In this document: positions 8,737 through 16,786 of the stretch, one piece after another
How positions within the stretch are numbered: position 1 is the stretch's first letter
Layout: each line of letters begins with the position of its first letter
DNA from: Flavobacterium sp. LC2016-23
Lineage (GTDB): Bacteria > Bacteroidota > Bacteroidia > Flavobacteriales > Flavobacteriaceae
Direction of reading: 5' to 3'
DNA: 64,000 nt
NCBI RefSeq assembly: GCF_009674775.1
Contig: NZ_WKKE01000003.1
Location: forward strand, 223,799 to 287,798
Position numbers and translations under genes: made by a program
The notes under the pieces: model-generated
Told to the model about the DNA's origin: nothing
What the model saw: only the letters and a program-made list of their open reading frames with translations
The model's database searches: none

Positions 8737-10266
8737 TTAGTTTAAGTTGACGGACTTTGATTTATATTTATTGGTAAGATCTTTATTAAGAGGTACTTTC
8801 GATATCCAATTTCCGCTAAGGGCATATAAAGTATTTCCCTGAACCATAAAACTGCGCATGGGTTTGTTTTCCACATGGTAGATGTAAAAACTGGAATCGT
8901 ATGAATTATTGTTTATATTATAGACATCTATGATGCTGGCCTGCCTCCACATCTGTGCATCTTCATATCGCCCGATTAGCTGGGAGTTCACAAATAATAA
9001 ATTGTCATATGCCGCTGCGGTTCTGTTGACAATAAGAGGTGGTGCCGATAATTTTCTCTCGTGACGACCTTTTAAATAAGCAACCTTCAAATTAGCCTGA
9101 TAAACGGTATCAATAGTATGTGCCCTTCCTCTCATTATTAGGCTGCTATCCAATCTGAAAAATTCATTACGATAAAAATAGATGTAGTGAAAATCGGAAG
9201 TGTATCCATTTCTGAATAATAGACCATCACTGTCAAAAATACCATCATGTTGGGATATAATTAGGCCGGGCTTCCATATAGGATTTGCTGAGCTGTTAAA
9301 ATCCAATAACGCAAGAGAGTTCTGCATTTGTGTGGGATGGATTGCGCGTATCACCATATGAAGGGAATCAATAGGCTCAGCATGAGTAAAAGGCACTTCC
9401 TGTTTATCAATTAGCTTTGCCTTCCAATCTTTCAGATTACCACGAAATACGCAAGGCACAGTACCATCGGTAAGATAAAAAAATGGAGGTGCAACCTGAA
9501 TATGAACTGCCCTGAAAGGCAAATCCATATGATCAAGCTCAATTAGAATACGGTCTACTTTATTAAAGCTCGTATTAATGGCAAGCACCATTCGTGGTGC
9601 CAGTGTATTACCAAGATAGATGGTTGATCCGTCGGCACCGGCAAAATAAAAAGAGGAGGATTTAAGATCAAGCTTTTTACTCTCAGGTTCAGAAAATGCA
9701 GAATAACGCCGGACAAAATTATTGCGGTGGTGGATAATATCTTCCGACCATACGTAAAGCAGGACCATTGTTATAATATTAAACACAAATAGTATGAGTA
9801 TTCTAAATGCTGCTTGTAAAGGTCTTTTGAAAAACTTATCTTCTTTTGATGTCAAATCTAAAATTATCGCCAGAAATAATAGAAGAACGAAGAAAAGATT
9901 AAAAAGAAGATGTTCCTGCCAACTAAGCTTTTCCAGTACACCGCCACAGGAACATGGAACATATGATCCGTAATTCAGTATAATATAGATATAAGCTGTG
10001 AACATTGCCATTAATGAAAAAGCCAGTACTAATCCCACGAATCGGGTACGGGGTATCGCTAACATTATTGCTATGATAAGTTCGCTCAGCGGAACCAATA
10101 TAGCAACCCATCCAGCAAAAGCACTTAACATGGGTGACTGTCCAAGCTGTACACTAAAATTTTCAAAATCCACAATTTTACTGACAGATGCATAGACGAA
10201 TAACAAAATACAAAGAAGACAAATAATCTCAATGATAATATTTCTTATGGATTTAGGTATTTTCAT
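8737..10266 (-). CDS. MauE/DoxX-type membrane protein with C-terminal propeller-like domain
   Basis: A 509-residue protein with two parts. Residues 1-175 hold about five hydrophobic segments of MauE/DoxX type, including the motif PCSCGG near residues 107-112, where paired cysteines usually serve thiol-disulfide exchange. Residues about 180-500 are soluble, beta-rich and repetitive (FYFAGADGSTIYLGNTL, FFYLTDGTVPC, LLFRNGYTSDFHYIYFY), reminiscent of six-bladed propellers and probably periplasmic. MauE proteins support disulfide formation in partner proteins, so the neighbouring four-cysteine small peptide is a natural candidate substrate (inference). Two AAACGATCCA repeats lie 134-164 nt upstream of the start. 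Confidence 0.75.
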   Translation of the reverse strand: MKIPKSIRNIIIEIICLLCILLFVYASVSKIVDFENFSVQLGQSPMLSAFAGWVAILVPLSELIIAIMLAIPRTRFVGLVLAFSLMAMFTAYIYIILNYGSYVPCSCGGVLEKLSWQEHLLFNLFFVLLLFLAIILDLTSKEDKFFKRPLQAAFRILILFVFNIITMVLLYVWSEDIIHHRNNFVRRYSAFSEPESKKLDLKSSSFYFAGADGSTIYLGNTLAPRMVLAINTSFNKVDRILIELDHMDLPFRAVHIQVAPPFFYLTDGTVPCVFRGNLKDWKAKLIDKQEVPFTHAEPIDSLHMVIRAIHPTQMQNSLALLDFNSSANPIWKPGLIISQHDGIFDSDGLLFRNGYTSDFHYIYFYRNEFFRLDSSLIMRGRAHTIDTVYQANLKVAYLKGRHERKLSAPPLIVNRTAAAYDNLLFVNSQLIGRYEDAQMWRQASIIDVYNINNNSYDSSFYIYHVENKPMRSFMVQGNTLYALSGNWISKVPLNKDLTNKYKSKSVNLN

Positions 10267-10399
10267 CTCATCAGTTTTAATAAAGTAAAAAGCGGCTTTT
10301 CTGATACGGAATTATTAATTTCCAATTTATGCTCACTAAAGTTTTGATCTTCAATCACAAAGCGAAATTAGAACAATAAAATAGAAGGATTGTTAACAA

Positions 10400-10437
10400 A
10401 AACGATCCAAAATTTGCAAAAAACGATCCATTTTGCA
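10400..10437. promoter_or_regulatory. Direct repeat AAACGATCCA upstream of the MauE gene
   Basis: AAACGATCCA occurs at 10400-10409 and 10421-10430, each followed by a T-rich stretch ending TTTGCA or TTTTGCA. The spacing of 21 bp is two helical turns, as expected for paired protein-binding sites on one DNA face. It lies between the MauE gene start and the terminator of the repressor gene. Function inferred. Confidence 0.35.
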
Positions 10438-10454
10438 TTGTATGAGAGAATTAC

Positions 10455-10482
10455 GAACAAAAAAGCTGGCATAAGCCAGCTT
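10455..10482 (-). terminator. Terminator of the LexA-like repressor gene
   Basis: AAGCTGGC-ATAA-GCCAGCTT (10463-10482) forms an 8-bp stem. Read on the minus strand it is followed by six Ts (10457-10462 as As on the plus strand), 21 nt after the stop of the repressor gene. Confidence 0.8.
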
Positions 10483-10502
10483 CATAATTCAGACTATCCC
10501 AT

Positions 10503-11267
10503 TTATCTCTTTCGTTCCAGTCTTCGAATGTCATTCTTTAATTCCATAAACATTTCTTCAATACTGCTGGGAGTAATGGTAATCTTCTTCTTGTCTTTTT
10601 TGCCTAGATTACATTTGAATTCCCATATTTGTTCAATTTCTGATGCCCTGACTTCATAAGGATTATAAAAAGATTCGTCAGATTCGAGTACCAATACATT
10701 TTTTTTGTTTTTATTTAATCTTTTATAAACGATACCATCATTTTTAGTTATTATAATATAAGTCCTCCCATCTACTACCTCACTAAGTCTCTCAATATAT
10801 TTGGCGACAATAACATCACCATCTTCATGTGGAGGCATAGAATCCCCATCAACTGTAAACCCCCTATGAAGACCAGGACCTAAAAACGGCAGTGAAATAC
10901 GCGGTAGGTTTTCGATATATTCCGGATCTGAATATCCATTCATATAGCCTGCCTTAGCTTTTTGCGTAACAATTTCTATAAAACTTTCACCTTCATTATT
11001 CACTATAACTGGTAATAGAACCCTGTTATCCTCAAGCTTGACCAAATCATCAATTTTGACTTTCCTTACGTCAATGCATAGCAGGATGTCAATGCTGACG
11101 TGGTAATATTTTGATATTTTTTTCAATATTTCATAGGGAGCTTCAGAAGTCCCGTCTTCATATTTCGCATACCTTCCACGCGTTATTAGAAGGCTTGTAG
11201 CGACTTTTTCCTGAGAAATTTTCTTTTTTAGCCGTAGGCTTCTGATGTTGTCGGAAAATAAAGACAT
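10503..11267 (-). CDS. LexA-like self-cleaving repressor (XRE + S24 peptidase)
   Basis: A 254-residue regulator. Residues 1-62 are an XRE helix-turn-helix (ISQEKVATSLLITRGRYAKY). Residues about 100-215 are an S24/LexA peptidase domain with the catalytic Ser143 in DGDSMPP and Lys182 in GIVYKRL. An Ala106-Gly107 bond in KAKAGYMNG has the form of the LexA/UmuD cleavage site. The tail (about 225-254) is charged and may be a coiled coil. The gene diverges from dinB-dnaE across an intergenic stretch with repeated TTGTNACAA-like palindromes, so it most likely represses that mutagenesis cassette until DNA damage triggers cleavage. Family features are seen; the damage response is inferred. Confidence 0.88.
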   Translation of the reverse strand: MSLFSDNIRSLRLKKKISQEKVATSLLITRGRYAKYEDGTSEAPYEILKKISKYYHVSIDILLCIDVRKVKIDDLVKLEDNRVLLPVIVNNEGESFIEIVTQKAKAGYMNGYSDPEYIENLPRISLPFLGPGLHRGFTVDGDSMPPHEDGDVIVAKYIERLSEVVDGRTYIIITKNDGIVYKRLNKNKKNVLVLESDESFYNPYEVRASEIEQIWEFKCNLGKKDKKKITITPSSIEEMFMELKNDIRRLERKR

Positions 11268-11274
11268 ATAGTTT

Positions 11275-11341
11275 TTGTTACAAATTGTATCAACAAATAT
11301 AATTTATTTGTTACAACCTGTACTAATTTTGTATGGTACAA
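11275..11341. promoter_or_regulatory. Operator/promoter region of the dinB-dnaE cassette
   Basis: Three palindromes sit between the divergent genes: TTGTTACAA at 11275-11283, the same TTGTTACAA at 11308-11316, and TTGTA-TGG-TACAA at 11329-11341, ending 2 nt before the dinB ATG. A -7-like TAATTTTG lies at 11324-11331 and overlaps the third palindrome. The first and second copies are 33 bp apart, about three helical turns. These are the likely binding sites of the adjacent LexA-like repressor, placed to block both genes. Confidence 0.6.
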
Positions 11342-11343
11342 AA

Positions 11344-12534
11344 ATGAAAATTATGGGAAGGGCAATTGTACATATGGATTTGGATACATTTTTTGTGTCC
11401 TGCGAGAGGCTGACCGATTCACGATTGAATGGTATCCCGCTTATTATTGGCGGGGGTGAAAGAGGTGTTGTGGCCTCATGTTCTTATGAAGCGCGAACTT
11501 TCGGGGTGCGCTCTGCAATGCCTATAAAAATGGCTCTTCGACTATGTCCCCAGGCAAAAGTGATGAAGGGTGATATGGAGCTATATTCCAGATTATCCCA
11601 TGCCGTAACCGAAGTGATTGAAGAAAAATCGCCGGTTATGGAGAAAGCCAGCATCGATGAATTCTATCTTGATATAACGGGTATGGATAAGTTTTACGGC
11701 TCATACACATGGACCAACGAACTTGCACAATCTGTTACAAAGGAAACAGGTCTGCCCATAAGTTTTGCCTTGTCTGTCAATAAGACCGTATCTAAAATAG
11801 CTACCGGTGAAGGAAAGCCTAAAGGCAATCTTGAAATATCAGAAGAGATGGTAAAACCTTTCCTAAATCCGCTATCCATAAGAAAAATACCAATGGTAGG
11901 CGATGCTACTTTCCAGTTGCTATCACGTATTGGCGTTAGAAATATCCAAACACTTTCTGAAATGCCTGCGGAAGTATTACAGCAGATGATAGGCAAAAAC
12001 GGAATCGAATTATGGAAAAAAGCAAATGGAATAGACAACAATCCTGTAGAACCTTACACAGAGCGCAAATCAATTTCTACCGAGGATACTTTTTTGCAGG
12101 ATACAATTGATATCAATATGTTAAAAAGCATACTTCAGGGTATGGTAGAAAAGCTGGCTTTTCAGCTTCGCTCTGAAGAATGGCTTACCTCAACAGTAAC
12201 CATCAAGATACGATATTCAAATTTTGATACTGAAACCAAACAATGTAAGGTTCCATATACTTCTGCTGACCATATACTGATTAAGTGTGTAATGAATCTG
12301 TTTGATAGATTGTACCAGCGCAGAATGCGTCTTCGCCTGATCGGCATACGATTTAGTGGTCTGGTAAGGGGTACATATCAAATAAATATGTTTGATGACA
12401 CCGAGGAAATGCTTTCCCTCTATCAGGCTATGGACAGAATGAAGACCCGTTATGGTTTCGATGCTGTTATGCGTGGGGGTGGTGCTATCTTAAAGCCTAA
12501 TAATAAGGCTGAAATATTAAAGAGAAAAAAGTAA
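11344..12534 (+). CDS. dinB: Y-family DNA polymerase (Pol IV/UmuC type)
   Basis: A translesion polymerase of about 396 residues from the ATG at 11344; the reading frame is open further upstream but the extra residues fall in the operator region and lack family resemblance. The N-terminal catalytic motif is IVHMDLDTFFVSCERL, and the second acidic motif is KASIDEFYLD. Palm, helix-hairpin-helix (IRKIPMVGDATFQLLSRIGV) and little-finger domains follow in normal order. It inserts nucleotides opposite damaged bases at the cost of accuracy. dnaE starts 3 nt downstream, and a self-cleaving repressor is divergent upstream, making an inducible mutagenesis cassette. Confidence 0.93.
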   Translation: MKIMGRAIVHMDLDTFFVSCERLTDSRLNGIPLIIGGGERGVVASCSYEARTFGVRSAMPIKMALRLCPQAKVMKGDMELYSRLSHAVTEVIEEKSPVMEKASIDEFYLDITGMDKFYGSYTWTNELAQSVTKETGLPISFALSVNKTVSKIATGEGKPKGNLEISEEMVKPFLNPLSIRKIPMVGDATFQLLSRIGVRNIQTLSEMPAEVLQQMIGKNGIELWKKANGIDNNPVEPYTERKSISTEDTFLQDTIDINMLKSILQGMVEKLAFQLRSEEWLTSTVTIKIRYSNFDTETKQCKVPYTSADHILIKCVMNLFDRLYQRRMRLRLIGIRFSGLVRGTYQINMFDDTEEMLSLYQAMDRMKTRYGFDAVMRGGGAILKPNNKAEILKRKK

Positions 12535-12537
12535 GCT

Positions 12538-15500
12538 ATGTATCTTAACTGTCATTCTTTCCATAGTCTCCGCTATGGCACAATCCCTGTTGAAGAACTA
12601 GTCCAACAGGCATCGAATTGCTATGTAAAAGCAATTGCGCTGACAGATATTAATACAGTAACTGGAATTTATGATTTTATCAAATTATGCCAAGCCGCAG
12701 ATATAAAACCTTTAGTAGGTATTGAATTTCGTTGCAACAATACATTGCGATATATAGGCCTTGCCGTAAACCGTGAGGGATTGGGCGAAATGAATCGGTT
12801 CTTAACACAGCATAATTTTAATGATTTGCCTTTACCGGCAATGGCTCCTGTTTTTGAAAATGTTATAATTATATATACAATTCTTGATGCGCCCTCAGTC
12901 TTAAAAGAACATGAGTACATTGGGATAAAGAGTGATGAACTCATGCTGTTGTTCCAAGATAAGTGGAAAAATAGGCTTGATAAACTAGTGCTCTTGCATT
13001 CTATTACTTTTAGAAATAAGAAAGAATATAATCTACATAAAATATTACGCGCCATTGATCTCAATATATTAGGTTCCAGATTATCACCAAATGATTACTG
13101 TAGTAACTTGGAGACTATGTTGCCGCTTTCAGAATTATTGGAAAAATATGCGAATTATCCCTCTATCATTCAAAACACTCAAAAGATAATTGACCAGTGC
13201 AATTTCGAATACGAATTTGGAATACCACGTAATAAAAAATATTTTACTAACAGCCGTGAGGAGGATATGCAACGTTTGAGAACACTCGCCCAGGAGGGTA
13301 TGGTCAAAAAATATGGTCCTGATAATATCATTGCAAAGCAACGTGTTGAAAAAGAACTAAAAGTTATTGAAGAATTGGAATTCAGCGGTTATTTCCTCAT
13401 AACATGGGATATAATCCGCTATAGTACCAGTATGGGCTTTTTACACATAGGGCGTGGCAGTGGTGCTAACAGCATAATTGCCTATTGTCTGGGCATTACC
13501 GATATCTGTCCTATTGAACTTGATTTATATTTTGAACGGTTCCTAAATGTAAACCGCAAGAGCCCCCCCGATTTTGATATTGACTGGTCTTGGAAAGAGC
13601 GCGATATAATACTGGAATATATTTTTAAACGTTATGGAGCCGATCACGTGGCTTTTTGTGGTACTAATGTTGAATTTAAATATCGGTCAATATTCAGGGA
13701 AGTTGGAAAAGTATTTGGACTCCCAAAAGAGGAACTTGATGCCCTAGCTAAAAATCCGATTGAGCTTCATGATAGCAATAAGGTAGTAAGGATGGTTCAG
13801 GAATATGGAATGATGCTTGAAAAATACCCGAATCAGAGAAGTATGCATTCATGTGGTATACTCATTTCTGAAGAACCTATTACAAATTTTACAGTGCTTG
13901 AAATGCCGCCGAAAGGATTTCCAATTGTTTTGTTCGATATGCATACGGCCGAAGACATCGGTTTTGAAAAGTTTGATATATTGAGCCAGCGCGGAATAGG
14001 CCACATTGACGATAGTGTAAAGTTGATACGGAAAAACCGTGGCATTAATGTCGATATTAGGGATACTTCACTTTCTAAAGATGAGGTTTTGTGCAATCAG
14101 TATTTAGGTCGTGGCAAAACTATCGGCTGTTTTTATATAGAAAGTCCCGCAATGCGCGGGCTTCTCAGAAGACTAAAATGTAATAACTACAAAATCCTTG
14201 TTGCTGCATCGTCCATTATTCGTCCTGGCGTTGCTCAAAGCGGTATGATGAAAGAATATATTTTTCGCCATAATAACCCTGAAAAGTTTGAGTACTTCCA
14301 TCAAGTATTTAAGGAGCAGCTTGGAGAAACCTACGGCATAATGGTATATCAGGAAGATGTTATAAAAATCGCATTGCACTACGGCGGGCTTCCTGCTGCC
14401 GATGGGGATATATTAAGAAGAGCTATGAGTGGTAAAGGCAGGTCAAAGGCTGCTCTTCAAAAAGTCAAGGATCATTTCTTTGAATGCTGTCGAGAACAAG
14501 GACATCCCGTCGAGCTTAGCCAGGAAATTTACCGTCAGATCGAATCGTTTGCCGGATATTCTTTTTGCAAAGCTCACTCAGCATCTTATGCGGTTGAAAG
14601 TTATCAAAGTTTATATCTTAAGGTGCATTATCCTATTGAATTCATGGTTGCTGTTATCAATAACCAAGGAGGTTTTTACAGGACTGAAGTATATATACAT
14701 GAAGCGCGAATGTCTGGTGCTACCATCCACAATCCTTGTGTAAACAAAAGTGAATATGAGACCACCTTATATGGTATTGATATTTATCTGGGGCTGATGC
14801 ATCTTGAAGGACTTGAAACTAAAGTCGCTCAGCAAATAGTTTCCGAACGTGAGTTACATGGAGATTACCTCGCATTGGAAGATTTCATTAATAGGATCCA
14901 AATCGGGATTGAAAGCATTCAAATCTTGATTTTTATAGGCGCATTTCGATTCACGGGAAAAACCAAAAATCAACTACTTGTAATCGTTCGTTTGATACTG
15001 GTCAATTTTAAACCGGAGAACAGAAATATTATGCTGATACAGGAACCTATCAAAGAATACAGCCTTCCAAAACTCGAGCGCTCAGAATTTGAAGATGCCT
15101 TTGATGAAATTGAACTGCTTAGTTTTCCTGTTACATGTTCACCATTTGATTTGTTATATACAAAATTCAGAGGTGATGTATTGGCTAAGGATTTATTAAA
15201 GCACCATAAGAAGCAAGTTCGTATGTTAGCCTATCTGATATCCCGTAAGCATGTTCCAACAAAATTAGGAGCCATGTACTTCGGAACATGGATAGATGCG
15301 GAAGGCGAATTATTCGATACAGCACACTTTACAGGTAGCTTAAAGGAATATCCCTTTCAAGGTGGGGGCTGTTATCTGCTTTTGGGTACTGTCGAGGTCG
15401 ATTATCATTTTCCAACTATTACAGTAACTAAAATGGCGAAAATGCCATTTATATCTGATCCTCGCTATTCCAATGCTGATGAGAGGCAGTTCAAAGTACA

Positions 15501-15600
15501 TGAGCAAATTAAAGAAGATGTCAGTATGACCCAAAGGCAACCATATCCGCAGGAGCATGAAATTAATCTTCCAAGGCATAAGATGGATCAAAATAGTTAA
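12538..15600 (+). CDS. dnaE: DNA polymerase III alpha subunit, DnaE2-like
   Basis: A 1020-residue replicative-type polymerase, shorter than main DnaE proteins (about 1150-1450 in this phylum). Order: PHP domain at the N-terminus (HSFHSLRYGTIPVEELV, AIALTDINTVTG), polymerase palm with the acidic set Asp345, Asp347, Asp349 in PPDFDIDWSW, fingers (GRGSGANSIIAYCLGI, GHIDDSVKLIRKNRG), helix-hairpin-helix, and an OB fold near 880-980. Together with the DinB protein encoded 3 nt upstream it forms the bacterial mutasome pair; no ImuA- or ImuB-like gene is seen, and DinB probably takes the place of ImuB. Not the housekeeping enzyme, which should be elsewhere. Confidence 0.9.
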   Translation: MYLNCHSFHSLRYGTIPVEELVQQASNCYVKAIALTDINTVTGIYDFIKLCQAADIKPLVGIEFRCNNTLRYIGLAVNREGLGEMNRFLTQHNFNDLPLPAMAPVFENVIIIYTILDAPSVLKEHEYIGIKSDELMLLFQDKWKNRLDKLVLLHSITFRNKKEYNLHKILRAIDLNILGSRLSPNDYCSNLETMLPLSELLEKYANYPSIIQNTQKIIDQCNFEYEFGIPRNKKYFTNSREEDMQRLRTLAQEGMVKKYGPDNIIAKQRVEKELKVIEELEFSGYFLITWDIIRYSTSMGFLHIGRGSGANSIIAYCLGITDICPIELDLYFERFLNVNRKSPPDFDIDWSWKERDIILEYIFKRYGADHVAFCGTNVEFKYRSIFREVGKVFGLPKEELDALAKNPIELHDSNKVVRMVQEYGMMLEKYPNQRSMHSCGILISEEPITNFTVLEMPPKGFPIVLFDMHTAEDIGFEKFDILSQRGIGHIDDSVKLIRKNRGINVDIRDTSLSKDEVLCNQYLGRGKTIGCFYIESPAMRGLLRRLKCNNYKILVAASSIIRPGVAQSGMMKEYIFRHNNPEKFEYFHQVFKEQLGETYGIMVYQEDVIKIALHYGGLPAADGDILRRAMSGKGRSKAALQKVKDHFFECCREQGHPVELSQEIYRQIESFAGYSFCKAHSASYAVESYQSLYLKVHYPIEFMVAVINNQGGFYRTEVYIHEARMSGATIHNPCVNKSEYETTLYGIDIYLGLMHLEGLETKVAQQIVSERELHGDYLALEDFINRIQIGIESIQILIFIGAFRFTGKTKNQLLVIVRLILVNFKPENRNIMLIQEPIKEYSLPKLERSEFEDAFDEIELLSFPVTCSPFDLLYTKFRGDVLAKDLLKHHKKQVRMLAYLISRKHVPTKLGAMYFGTWIDAEGELFDTAHFTGSLKEYPFQGGGCYLLLGTVEVDYHFPTITVTKMAKMPFISDPRYSNADERQFKVHEQIKEDVSMTQRQPYPQEHEINLPRHKMDQNS

Positions 15601-15906
15601 GAGTCTAAAATCTTAATAATGTATTGGAATAATTAAAGATAATTTAAACGCGTTATTTGATGATCTATCGATACTAATGCAGCACTAAAAGGAGAATTAA
15701 ATCAATTTTTAATCCTAGGGATATCAAGCAAGAGACTTGCAAAATCGATATTTTTGTAAAACATCTAACATTGAGATAAATAAGGTATTTGTATATTTCT
15801 AAACTAAATATTATCCCTCTATAAACTTCAAGTAGAAACAATAAAATTTTCATTTTGCGCTAATTATTATATAATTACGCTTATAGAAGAAGATTTGTCA
15901 ATATAT
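15601..15906. other. Intergenic region, nothing recognised
   Basis: About 306 nt between the convergent dnaE and ptuB-like genes. AT-rich, with no long hairpin with a T-run, no repeat and no open frame that looks coding. Confidence 0.4.
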
Positions 15907-16785
15907 CTAATTTGGAAGATATTCTTCCATCCATGAATAGTCGGCTCGAGAAATGTTAAGAGCACATCTTTTAGCGCCTGCAAATGGAGATTCATCACAG
16001 ATTTTACTATAAATATCGGCGAGGTAATTGTCGAAAATCTTCTTTTCATGTTCTTCATTTCCACCTCCTCTTGATTGCCATATTTGATAAATTGCATCTG
16101 CATTTTTAAGTGAAATTTTTAATTCTTCAACTGCACTTGTTCTATTACTTGCTGTTTCTAACTTATCTAAATGAAACAGCCATATAGTAATTTTCATTCT
16201 TTTTTGTTCAAAATCCGTAGGTTTCCTTCTCCAGTTGCTAAATCCGGGATTCCCATCAGGCCCAAACCACATCATTGCGACGTCAGTGGCTGAACACGGA
16301 TCGAGAGGCAAAACCGCCTCAGTAATTAAATTGAGTGGCGTTTTCTCCAATGCTCTCAATCCCTCAACTGGAAAATAATCCCATTTACCACCATCAGTTT
16401 GTTCATCAACTCTTCTTTGATTTGAGTGCATGCTAGAAAGCCTAAAGTTTTCTAAATCAAAAGCTAACCACCAGTAACCACCAGAATCAGTATTTAGATT
16501 AGCCAATGTTTCATTGTTAATTTCTTTCACTCTGCCTTTAGGTCGGAAATGATCAATATTTGGATCAGACCCTGTAAGGTCAACTTCAGAATACCAGCAT
16601 TTATTTCCTACTACGTTTCTTAATGCAGCTATTAAATCGTCATGACCCCAGACATCATTCCTTTTTTGTGTTATAAATGATATTCGTTCAATTTCGTCTT
16701 TTGCTAAAAGTTCAGCTTTAAGTGTCTTTGCTTTATCTAACCAATTTTGTGTAGGTCTTATCTTTGTTGGATTTATGTAAATCAT
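15907..16785 (-). CDS. ptuB: PtuB-like HNH endonuclease (Septu-type effector)
   Basis: About 292 residues from the ATG at 16785, which sits one base after the stop of the ATPase gene; an upstream in-frame ATG would overlap that gene. The HNH region reads KCWYSEVD (Cys63) ... NIDHFRPKGRV (Asp78-His79), then GYWWLAFDLENFRLSS, as in the PtuB/TIGR02646 family. The usual second zinc cysteine of KCxYCE is a serine here (KCWYSE), so metal binding at that knuckle may differ. In Septu, PtuB is the DNA-cutting effector held by the PtuA ATPase. Last gene of the hsdM-hsdS-ptuA-ptuB operon. Confidence 0.82.
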   Translation of the reverse strand: MIYINPTKIRPTQNWLDKAKTLKAELLAKDEIERISFITQKRNDVWGHDDLIAALRNVVGNKCWYSEVDLTGSDPNIDHFRPKGRVKEINNETLANLNTDSGGYWWLAFDLENFRLSSMHSNQRRVDEQTDGGKWDYFPVEGLRALEKTPLNLITEAVLPLDPCSATDVAMMWFGPDGNPGFSNWRRKPTDFEQKRMKITIWLFHLDKLETASNRTSAVEELKISLKNADAIYQIWQSRGGGNEEHEKKIFDNYLADIYSKICDESPFAGAKRCALNISRADYSWMEEYLPN

Positions 16786-16786
16786 A

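Noticed and set aside
14429..14743. Plus-strand open frame inside dnaE in another frame
   Set aside because: Overlaps well-conserved dnaE coding sequence and matches nothing.
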